The position numbers were made by a program, and so were the translations under genes. The notes under the pieces were generated by a model, which worked only from the letters and a program-made list of their open reading frames with translations, was not told the origin of the DNA and searched no databases. DNA of 5,427 nucleotides from an uncultured Prevotellaceae bacterium. GTDB taxonomy: Bacteria > Bacteroidota > Bacteroidia > Bacteroidales > Bacteroidaceae. Below are positions 1 to 4,986 of the stretch, in pieces (position 1 is the first letter of the stretch; every line of letters begins with the position of its first letter). The DNA lies in the NCBI GenBank assembly GCA_937900485.1, contig CALCEL010000013.1, positions 1 to 5,427 on the forward strand, written 5' to 3'.

Positions 1-89
1 GGCTTGACAATCAGTCATTGTGTTTTGCAAATTCTCGCTATGCGGATGCATGAACTGGAAAGGGGGCTTTATGAGGAACGACTAGTTAC
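1..89 (+). other. 3' flank of an upstream gene, reading frame unresolved
   Basis: A plus-strand terminator follows at 90-125, so a gene should end in or just before this stretch. Three endings are possible. One frame stops at 5-7 (TGA). One stops at 51-53 (TGA), leaving a tail that ends in NSRYADA. The third stays open from base 1 to a TAA at 130-132, giving a 43-residue tail that contains MRMHELERGLYEERLV; this looks protein-like but would run through the whole terminator hairpin. I do not recognise any of the tails and cannot choose between them without sequence to the left. Confidence 0.35.
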
Positions 90-125
90 AGAGAATCATA
101 TTGGAAAATATGATTCTCTTTTTTT
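90..125 (+). terminator. Rho-independent terminator of the upstream gene
   Basis: A perfect 13-bp stem (90-102 with 107-119) closes on a GGAA tetraloop at 103-106 and runs directly into T residues at 119-125. The T tract lies on the right side only, so the terminator works for plus-strand transcription entering from the left. The minus-strand DUF1294 gene ends at 124, abutting it. A minus-strand transcript would form the same hairpin without a U tract, so termination in that direction would be weaker. Confidence 0.85.
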
Positions 126-405
126 ATTGTAAGATGTAATAGTATACGTACAGACCCACCAGGGTGAGTTGCAAGATTAGTATGAAAGGTATGCCGTATG
201 TGAATTTGGCATGCTGTGTCTTGTGCCTGAAAATCTGCATTCCTAATAATGCGCCTACACTTCCTCCCACTATGGCGAACCATATGAGTGTCGATTCTGA
301 AATCCTCCATTTGTCATGCTTGGCTCTCAGTTTGTCTATGCCATAGGCGACGAAAGTGATAATCGTTATTGACAGAAAGTAAATTAGTAGTGCTTTTTGT
401 ATCAT
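124..405 (-). CDS. DUF1294 family small inner-membrane protein
   Basis: This 93-residue protein has three hydrophobic stretches (about residues 5-22, 39-56 and 70-91) and is predicted to span the inner membrane. The family signature is clear: a loop DKLRAKHDKWRISE at residues 24-37, then GGSVGALLGMQIFRHKT at 47-63 and a basic segment reaching KF at about 68. This glycine-rich segment followed by FRHKT is the hallmark of DUF1294 (YsdA-like) proteins. The length is typical of single-domain members, so the gene appears complete. No biochemical function is established for the family, and I do not infer one. The ATG (complement of 403-405) lies about 20 bases downstream of a -7 box, in an A/T-rich leader without a Shine-Dalgarno sequence. 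The gene is divergent from the GH97 gene and converges on the terminator at 90-125. Confidence 0.9.
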   Translation of the reverse strand: MIQKALLIYFLSITIITFVAYGIDKLRAKHDKWRISESTLIWFAIVGGSVGALLGMQIFRHKTQHAKFTYGIPFILILQLTLVGLYVYYYILQ

Positions 406-425
406 AAATCTAATGTTATATGTTA

Positions 426-433
426 CAAAGATA
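426..433 (-). promoter_or_regulatory. Bacteroidetes-type -7 box for the DUF1294 gene
   Basis: On the minus strand this reads TATCTTTG, an exact match to the TAnnTTTG -7 consensus of the Bacteroidetes primary sigma factor. It is followed by the start codon about 20 bases on, implying a very short leader. I find no TTTG-like -33 element at the expected distance upstream, so the call rests on the -7 box and its position. Confidence 0.6.
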
Positions 434-504
434 ATCTATTTTCTCATATCTTGTTTGGAATATATTTTTTTTTGATTACTACACGCTCAAAAGGTGAGAG
501 TCCA

Positions 505-535
505 TTTGAGAAAAGCGGAAAAAATATTATTTTTG
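505..535 (+). promoter_or_regulatory. Bacteroidetes-type promoter (-33/-7) of the GH97 gene
   Basis: TTTG at 505-508 serves as the -33 element and TATTTTTG at 528-535 as an exact TAnnTTTG -7 box, separated by 19 bases, the usual spacing. Transcription should start near 541-544, giving a leader of about 20 nt before the ATG at 564. The leader is A/T-rich with no Shine-Dalgarno sequence, as is common in this phylum. Confidence 0.85.
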
Positions 536-563
536 TACGACTATTATTTTATAACTTTTATCG

Positions 564-2549
564 ATGAAAAAACTTAAACTATTTCTTGGCGCTGCTTTAG
601 TGTCGATGTCGTTGTCTGTGTTTGGACAGAGTGTGACCAGCCCGAACGGCAGATTGTCTGTGAACATATTCCTGACGGAGGATGGTGTCCCTATGTATAA
701 TGTGGAATATGATGACGTGACGCTTGTCAGCAAGTCAGCTCTTGGACTGAACACGTCGGTTGGAGATTTCAGCAAGGGCTTAAGCACGGACAAGGTGTCT
801 GACGTTGTGTCTGTCAGCGACAGCTACACTCTCGCCAATTCTAAGAAGAAAAATTTTTCTTTTACGGCTAATGAGAGGACGTTCTCATTCTCAAAGGGTA
901 AGGACAAGGCTTTCGACGTCACGTTCCATGTGGACGATAATAATGTGGCGTTCCGCTATTATGTTAAGCCGCAGGGCGATCGTCTCTCATGTATCGTGAA
1001 TTCTGAGCTCACGTCTTATGTCATGCCAAACGGAACGACGACATTCCTGTGTCCTCAGATGGTTCCTCAGACAGGTTTCGCTCGTACGACACCAAGCTAT
1101 GAGACATTTTATGAGTACGATGCGGAGATGGGTAAGAATGGCAACGGCCACGGATTCACTTTCCCTGCCTTGTTCAAGGTTAAGTCTGTGTCAAGACATC
1201 TGCCAACCAAGTCTGACAAGAGACGCACGTCAAAGGTGACTGAGAAAACATATTGGGTCATGTTGTGTGAGACTGGTGTTGACGGAAACTACTGTGCCTC
1301 ACGACTTATGTGTGATGGCAACCGTTATACCGTGGCTTATCCGGAAGACACTGAGTTCGGTGGAGTGGGAACGTCATCTCCTGCTATCATGCTGCCAGGA
1401 TATACACCGTGGCGTACCATCACCGTCGGTGAGACCCTCGCTCCGATATCCGAGACAAGTATCATGTGGGACATGGTCAAGCCTAAGTATGAGGCGAGTC
1501 AGAAATATAAATACGGTAGAGCCACATGGAGCTGGATTATCCGTATGGACGCCAGCTGTAACTATAATGAGCAGAAGGAGTACATTGATTTCGCTGCCAC
1601 GATGGGATATGAGTATGTCCTTATCGACGCTCTTTGGGATACTCAGATCGGATATGATAAGATGGAGCAGCTCGTGGCTTACGCAAAGTCAAAGAACGTC
1701 GACGTGTATCTTTGGTATAACTCCAATGGTTATTGGAATGATGCCCCACAGGGTCCGCGCGGTAAGATGCATCGTTTGCTTGAGCGCAGACAAGAGATGG
1801 CATGGCTTAAGAAAGTTGGTGTTAAAGGTCTGAAAATCGATTTCATCGGTTCTGACAAGCAGGTCACTATGCAGATGTATGAGGATATCCTTGTCGATGC
1901 TAACGACTTCGGACTCGAGATCATTTATCATGGATGTACTTTGCCGCGTGGTTGGGAGCGTATGTATCCTAACTTCATCTCTTGTGAAGCAGTGAGGGCA
2001 AGTGAGAACCTGTCATTCGGACAACACGATAACGATATCGAGGCTTTGGCGGCCACTATCCACCCTGTTCTTCGTAACGCGGTTGGAAATATGGATTTCG
2101 GAGGTTCAGCGCTGAACAAGTATTACTCAAAAGACAATAAGCACGGTAAGAAACGCATCACGTCTGACGTCTATGCGCTCGCTACGGCTATATTGTTCCA
2201 GACACCGGTGCAGAACTTCGCTGTCGCTCCTAACAATCTGCAGGATGCTCCAGACTGGGCTATTGACTTCATGAAACGTGTGCCGACAACTTGGAACGAC
2301 ATGAGATTCATCGACGGCTATCCTGGCAAGTTCGTCCTCTTGTCTCGTCAGTCTACTGATGGCAAGTGGTACCTGGCTGGTGTTAACGCTATGGCAGAGC
2401 CGATGAAGGCGACTCTTGACTTGTCTATGTTTGATGCTGGTCAGACTGTCAGACTTTACCTCAATGGCAAAGTGACTGAGGTTAAGGTGAACAAGAAGAA
2501 GACTTTACCTGTCGTCATTCCTTCAAACGGTGGTGTGGTCGTTATGTGA
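564..2549 (+). CDS. Secreted glycoside hydrolase family 97 (GH97) enzyme, retaining-type active site
   Basis: This complete 661-residue protein hydrolyses alpha-linked sugars; substrate cannot be fixed from sequence. The N-terminus (MKKLKLFLGAALVSMSLSVFG, then Q) is a signal peptide with no lipobox Cys, pointing to periplasmic export. Layout follows GH97: an N-terminal beta-sandwich (about 25-300) opening with SPNGRLSV, a catalytic TIM barrel (about 300-570), and a C-terminal beta domain (about 575-661). In the barrel, GLKIDFIGSD (422-431) carries D426, aligned with the nucleophile of retaining GH97 enzymes such as the Bacteroides alpha-galactosidase BtGH97b. YHGCTLPRGWERMYPN (455-470) leads to CEAVRASEN (474-482), where E475 is the likely acid/base. 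SusB-type inverting alpha-glucosidases lack the Asp, so this is not a SusB orthologue by mechanism. It is somewhat shorter than SusB (about 738). Own promoter and terminator, with no SusC/SusD gene beside it, suggest a lone gene. Alpha-galactosidase is the leading but unproven activity. Confidence 0.95.
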   Translation: MKKLKLFLGAALVSMSLSVFGQSVTSPNGRLSVNIFLTEDGVPMYNVEYDDVTLVSKSALGLNTSVGDFSKGLSTDKVSDVVSVSDSYTLANSKKKNFSFTANERTFSFSKGKDKAFDVTFHVDDNNVAFRYYVKPQGDRLSCIVNSELTSYVMPNGTTTFLCPQMVPQTGFARTTPSYETFYEYDAEMGKNGNGHGFTFPALFKVKSVSRHLPTKSDKRRTSKVTEKTYWVMLCETGVDGNYCASRLMCDGNRYTVAYPEDTEFGGVGTSSPAIMLPGYTPWRTITVGETLAPISETSIMWDMVKPKYEASQKYKYGRATWSWIIRMDASCNYNEQKEYIDFAATMGYEYVLIDALWDTQIGYDKMEQLVAYAKSKNVDVYLWYNSNGYWNDAPQGPRGKMHRLLERRQEMAWLKKVGVKGLKIDFIGSDKQVTMQMYEDILVDANDFGLEIIYHGCTLPRGWERMYPNFISCEAVRASENLSFGQHDNDIEALAATIHPVLRNAVGNMDFGGSALNKYYSKDNKHGKKRITSDVYALATAILFQTPVQNFAVAPNNLQDAPDWAIDFMKRVPTTWNDMRFIDGYPGKFVLLSRQSTDGKWYLAGVNAMAEPMKATLDLSMFDAGQTVRLYLNGKVTEVKVNKKKTLPVVIPSNGGVVVM

Positions 2550-2561
2550 AAAGGATATCGA

Positions 2562-2577
2562 CGTGATGTTATTCACG
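2562..2577 (+). repeat. Small hairpin just after the GH97 stop
   Basis: CGTGA (2562-2566) and TCACG (2573-2577) form a 5-bp stem with a 6-base loop, 12 bases after the stop codon. There is no T tract, so it is not a terminator by itself. It could protect the 3' end or be chance. Confidence 0.3.
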
Positions 2578-2594
2578 CATAAAGGTCGGTCATG

Positions 2595-2643
2595 ACACAA
2601 TAACCCCCGAAAGTTATACAAGGACTTTCGGGGGTCTTTGTGT
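2595..2643 (+). terminator. Strong terminator of the GH97 gene
   Basis: A perfect 12-bp G/C-rich stem, ACCCCCGAAAGT (2603-2614) with ACTTTCGGGGGT (2624-2635), closes a 9-base loop. It is lengthened across a 2x2 internal loop by ACACAA (2595-2600) pairing with TTGTGT (2638-2643). The 3' side is only moderately T-rich (CTTTGTGTT), so termination relies mostly on stem strength. It lies about 50 bases after the stop codon and marks the end of the well-organised zone. Confidence 0.85.
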
Positions 2644-3331
2644 TCTACGCTCGGCCTGCGCATTGTCTGTAACGTACATAGTGTCACTCGGACTGACATC
2701 CTATGGTGGTGTGTGGACTCACTTACTCTTTGAATAAGGTGTCTAACGCACGGTTAATTGCTACTCTGACATTTTCTGGTTTTCATGGCAACAACACCCG
2801 CCATAGCTATTGCCGCCACGGATAGTCTTATTCTTATGGTTTTCTTTATCACGATTTCGTAATGTTTTTTTTCACTCGATGATTGTCGCTCGGTTTGTTA
2901 ATAGTTTAGTTAGTGGTTCTTACGTCGTCCGACTTACGTTTGACAAAGGCGAAGAGAGGACAATGAAGAGGGTATAAGGATGGTCAGTCCCCACTCATAT
3001 CCCATCCCAAGACAATTATTCATTCGCACAGTCATAATCACCTGGCACACGGACTCGGAACAATATGATGTTTTTATTCTTGGATACGCTTCACAGGCTG
3101 AGCTTGTAAGCTATTGCGAAGTTAAATAAAAATGCCCAATTTCTTAGCAATTATTATTCTATTTATAATCAGTTTTAATGTCACGTGAATTAACATGAGA
3201 GCATGACAAGAAGTATGTAACTAGATTTCCTATCCGCCCCCTAACTTTTGCTGTCCGAAACTCCTCTTTTTCCGTTGACACGAGACAATGAAAAAATGTT
3301 TTCAGATATTTTGTCATAGCTTATTCGGTGT
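2644..3331. other. Gene-free stretch after the GH97 terminator
   Basis: Nearly 700 bases contain no convincing gene on either strand. There is one short leader-like minus ORF (2754-2852), an isolated exact TAnnTTTG match (TACGTTTG at 2935-2942, plus) with no -33 partner and only a 4-codon ORF after it, and minor inverted repeats (TGTCA 2682-2686 with TGACA 2694-2698; AGCTT 3101-3105 with AAGCT 3108-3112). I see no tRNA, rRNA or insertion-sequence ends. It may be decayed chromosomal or element DNA. Confidence 0.5.
2754..2852 (-). CDS. Possible 32-residue leader-like peptide, low confidence
   Basis: Starting at GTG (complement of 2850-2852), this ORF encodes a basic start (IKKTIRIR), a small hydrophobic stretch (LSVAAIAMAGVVA) and a short tail ending KCQSSN before TAA. 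The shape resembles a signal peptide, or the N-terminus of the tiny NVEALA-type exported peptides of Bacteroidales, but the NVEALA motif itself is absent. There is no ATG at the start (the open frame continues upstream to a stop at 2898-2900), and no exact -7 box lies upstream on this strand. It could be a real micro-ORF, the remnant of a gene that lost its body, or chance. Confidence 0.2.
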   Translation of the reverse strand: MIKKTIRIRLSVAAIAMAGVVAMKTRKCQSSN

Positions 3332-3446
3332 CTGAAAATCTTAGGTTAGGACGCTGAAAAGTTCAGGTTAGGATTTTTAAATTCTCAGACCTGCGTATAT
3401 ACTATATCCTAACCTAAGAATTTCAAAAAGAGACCTAAGATTTTAA
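3332..3446. repeat. Nested inverted array of 20-bp repeat units
   Basis: Four related units occur. R1 (3332-3351) is CTGAAAATCTTAGGTTAGGA and R2 (3354-3373) is CTGAAAAGTTCAGGTTAGGA; both are on the plus strand, 22 bases apart, with 17 of 20 bases identical. R3 (3407-3426) is on the minus strand and matches R1 at 18 of 20. R4 (about 3431-3446, minus) shares ACCTAAGATTTT with R1 and lies 21 bases from R3. R2 and R3 form a 10-bp inner stem (3365-3374 with 3406-3415), and R1 and R4 a 12-bp outer stem (3335-3346 with 3433-3444). R1 can instead pair with R3 over 13 bp (3339-3351 with 3407-3419). It could be a REP/MITE-like intergenic repeat or a cluster of protein-binding sites; I do not recognise a named family. 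Confidence 0.7.
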
Positions 3447-3470
3447 AATGCTTTGTGTTAAGATTATCAG

Positions 3471-3489
3471 CAGGTTAACCTGAAAATGG
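3471..3489. repeat. 12-bp palindrome related to the repeat array
   Basis: CAGGTTAACCTG (3471-3482) is a perfect palindrome followed by AAAATGG. Read on the minus strand it gives TTTTCAGGTTA, matching the middle of unit R2 at 3354-3373. It therefore looks like a fifth, rearranged copy of the repeat unit lying about 25 bases beyond the main array. Confidence 0.5.
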
Positions 3490-3593
3490 CAAAAAATATG
3501 CATTGGAAATTTCGTAATGAGCCAAATTGTCCTTTATTCTACATATTGCGGCATACTCTCATTATTGCTAAACCTCAACAGAACAGCAGATTC

Positions 3594-3635
3594 CTCATAA
3601 TCTAGAGGTCCCAGGTTCAAGCTCTGGCTGGTCCA
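3594..3635 (+). other. Detached 3' half of a CAU-anticodon tRNA: integration (att) site
   Basis: The 42 bases match tRNA positions 32-73 in register: anticodon loop CTCATAA (3594-3600, anticodon CAU), a 3' anticodon strand TCTAG (3601-3605), a 5-base variable region AGGTC (3606-3610), the T arm CCAGG / TTCAAGC / TCTGG (3611-3627, with one G-U pair), the acceptor strand CTGGTCC (3628-3634) and discriminator A (3635). The bases before 3594 cannot pair with the anticodon strand. There is no D arm and no GGACCAG acceptor strand anywhere in the window. A 3' tRNA half beginning at the anticodon loop is the classic product of tyrosine-recombinase integration into a tRNA gene. By that logic the inserted element lies to the left (5') of this copy and the intact tRNA lies off the window to the left. 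The isoacceptor (elongator Met or Ile2) is not resolved. Confidence 0.75.
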
Positions 3636-3684
3636 CACAGAAATCAATCATTTACGAGTTTCTCGCAAGTGCTTTTTTCATGTC

Positions 3685-3705
3685 TGCGTAAACAATGCGT
3701 AAACA
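3685..3705 (+). repeat. Two TGCGTAAACA direct repeats, one helical turn apart
   Basis: TGCGTAAACA occurs at 3685-3694 and again at 3696-3705, with an 11-base period. It lies 50 bases beyond the half-tRNA. Short direct repeats in phase beside an attachment core are what arm-type integrase or excisionase sites look like, and that is the interpretation offered. No integrase gene is present within the window. Confidence 0.5.
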
Positions 3706-4046
3706 TTTTGTTTCAGTCTCCCCTTTTCTACCATGAAGTATCATAGAGTTTCTATTGCGTTATTAAGGCTCTGTCCGAAAAGCCATTATTAACCCATTCG
3801 CATTTTACGATGGTAGTTCAATGCGTTGCTATGCTTGCCGAAGAAGAGGGGCTGAGCTGTCCTCGGTATTTATTTCAACAATAGCAAACATGATTGATGT
3901 ACAATCATGTCTCCCAATATATAAAACTTGTGGCATCATACTCACTCTGACATGCAAAAACACATAAAAAAGTATAAAAATGAAGGGGCAGATGCTAGTT
4001 AAAACGAATTTCTTTCGCAAAAATGATTTTTTTTCACTACCTTATG
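3706..4046. other. Gene-free stretch upstream of the XRE regulator
   Basis: About 340 bases with no gene I trust. A minus-strand open frame (3829-4020, TTG start) has a hydrophobic N-terminus but no family resemblance, and I reject it. Notable contents are a perfect inverted repeat at 3888-3910 and the sequence CTGTCCGAAA at 3771-3780, which repeats 3251-3260. I find no exact TAnnTTTG box pointing towards the regulator; the promoter of the downstream genes is not identified. Confidence 0.5.
3888..3910. repeat. Perfect 9-bp inverted repeat, possible operator
   Basis: ACATGATTG (3888-3896) and CAATCATGT (3902-3910) are exact inverse complements around a 5-base spacer ATGTA. No T tract follows on either side, so it is not an obvious terminator. 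The size and dyad symmetry fit a dimeric DNA-binding protein. It lies about 155 bases upstream of the XRE-family regulator, which is the obvious but unproven candidate ligand. Confidence 0.55.
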
Positions 4047-4066
4047 TGCCATAAAACCAAATGGCA
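4047..4066 (+). promoter_or_regulatory. Inverted repeat overlapping the regulator start codon
   Basis: TGCCAT (4047-4052) and ATGGCA (4061-4066) are exact inverse complements with an 8-base spacer. The right arm ends on the A of the regulator's ATG (4066). It could be an autoregulatory operator, as restriction-modification controller proteins bind next to their own start, or an mRNA hairpin that masks the initiation region. The overlapping ATG at 4061 is in another frame and stops after five residues. Confidence 0.4.
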
Positions 4067-4308
4067 TGGAAGATATAAATCGTATTAAAGTCGTATTGGC
4101 AGAGAAAAAACGTACCAACAAATGGCTCGCGGAGCAGATGGGTGTTAAGCCCTCCACCGTATCTAAATGGTGTACCAACTCCTCGCAGCCAGATGTTGCA
4201 AGTCTGTTAAGGATTGCAGACTTATTAGAAGTTGACATTAAGGAATTGATAGTTCGCGAGTATAAGGCTTATATGGAAAAGGTAAACTCTGCTATAGGAC
4301 TATATTGA
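4066..4308 (+). CDS. XRE/Cro-CI family HTH regulator, probable restriction-modification controller
   Basis: This 80-residue DNA-binding protein is almost entirely a helix-turn-helix domain (about residues 5-63). Its opening, NRIKVVLAEKKRTNKWLAEQ (5-24), leads into the scanning and recognition helices NKWLAEQMGV (18-27) and KPSTVSKWCTN (28-38), then QPDVASLLRIADLLEVDIKEL (41-61). This pattern is common in small Bacteroidales XRE proteins encoded beside DNA methyltransferases. The tail EYKAYMEKVNSAIGLY is not recognised. It precedes the methyltransferase fragment by 51 bases on the same strand, so the two were probably co-transcribed, with the regulator controlling the module. The ATG at 4066 is chosen because the domain begins straight after it. 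The binding sites at 3888-3910 and 4047-4066 are candidates only. It looks intact although its partner gene is broken. Confidence 0.85.
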   Translation: MEDINRIKVVLAEKKRTNKWLAEQMGVKPSTVSKWCTNSSQPDVASLLRIADLLEVDIKELIVREYKAYMEKVNSAIGLY

Positions 4309-4312
4309 AACC

Positions 4313-4353
4313 TTCATCATGAAAGAATAATAGAATAAATACTAACACGTATT
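4313..4353. repeat. Two short inverted repeats between regulator and methyltransferase
   Basis: TTCAT (4313-4317) with ATGAA (4319-4323) around one base, and AATAC (4338-4342) with GTATT (4349-4353) around six bases, fill most of the 51-base spacer. Arms of 5 bp in A/T-rich DNA arise easily by chance. They are listed as possible weak regulator sites in front of the methyltransferase. Confidence 0.25.
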
Positions 4354-4359
4354 CAAGAG

Positions 4360-4986
4360 ATGTCTGACTCGGCTCTAAATATACAATTAAAAAGGCTAAT
4401 AAGGGCGCATATGAACTTCCTCTCGCTTGAAAAGAAGAAAGAGGGTGCAGTTCTAAACGCCGTGGCTACAATTATTGACCAAACCATCGACATTAATACT
4501 AAGGAGAGCCTTAACTGCTCCGATTTTCAATTATACGCAGCATCACTTAATGAAAAAACAAGTAACCGCAAATCAAAAGGAGTGTTCTACACAGATGATG
4601 ATGTTGTTGAATATATAATAGGTAACACATACCTTAACTATATACATGACGACGTTCAAAATGTATTTCCCATAGATGTATGTGTGAGGGAAATGTTGTG
4701 TTCTGAAGAAAAGGATGTGGACAAATTGCTAAAAGCATCTGTTTTCGACCCAACATGCGGAACAGGACAATTCCTCCTTCCTGCTCTAAAGATTAAAATC
4801 TCATTACTTGATAAAGGTATAAAAGATGATAAATCTACACTGAATTTACTGAAGACCATTCATGGCAATGATATTGACTCGTTATTCATTAAGATAGCAA
4901 TGGTTAGGCTGTTTTTCTGGGTTCTGCCTTTATTGTCGGAAGTAAATTCATACGTTAACTTTGGAGGTCATGAAGAACATTCGTAA
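4360..4986 (+). pseudogene. N-terminal fragment of an N6-adenine DNA methyltransferase
   Basis: The 208-residue product resembles the start of a TaqI/Eco57I-class or type I HsdM-like N6-adenine methyltransferase. It has a helical N-terminal segment, the KSKGVFYT motif (72-78) that precedes the cofactor pocket, motif I VFDPTCGTGQFL (128-139) for S-adenosylmethionine binding, and a motif II acidic turn GNDID (169-173). The catalytic motif IV (N/D-PPY/F), which should follow shortly after motif II, is missing, as is the whole target-recognition part. Enzymes of this class usually exceed 400 residues. The frame instead runs from VNFGG into an unrelated tail (HEEHS) and stops at 4984-4986. None of the three frames beyond carries an NPPY motif. 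The break therefore looks like a deletion or recombination joint near 4960-4970, not a simple frameshift. The fragment cannot be catalytic. No endonuclease gene is visible. Confidence 0.8.

Noticed and set aside
5..10. TTGACA-like -35 element at the left edge
   Set aside because: This is a proteobacterial-type motif; the supported promoters here follow the Bacteroidetes pattern, and no matching -10 or gene start follows.
86..310. 74-residue minus-strand ORF overlapping DUF1294
   Set aside because: It is a shadow in another frame of the well-supported DUF1294 gene, and it reads through the terminator.
1267..1833. 188-residue plus-strand ORF inside the GH97 gene
   Set aside because: It is an out-of-frame shadow of a gene with clear family motifs and has no signature of its own.
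2935..2942. Active promoter in the gene-free zone (TACGTTTG)
   Set aside because: It is an exact -7 match but has no -33 element at 19-21 bases, and only a 4-codon ORF follows; a chance match is likely.
3332..3489. CRISPR array
   Set aside because: The repeats are imperfect, in both orientations, spaced by only 1-2 bases or by one 33-base gap, without regular spacers or cas genes.
3594..3635. A complete tRNA gene
   Set aside because: There is no 5' acceptor strand, no D arm and no matching 5' anticodon strand upstream, so it is a 3' half only.
3829..4020. 63-residue minus-strand ORF with hydrophobic N-terminus, divergent from the XRE regulator
   Set aside because: It needs a TTG start, has no recognisable family or promoter box, and its C-terminal half reads like random translation. 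Hydrophobic stretches arise easily in T-rich DNA.
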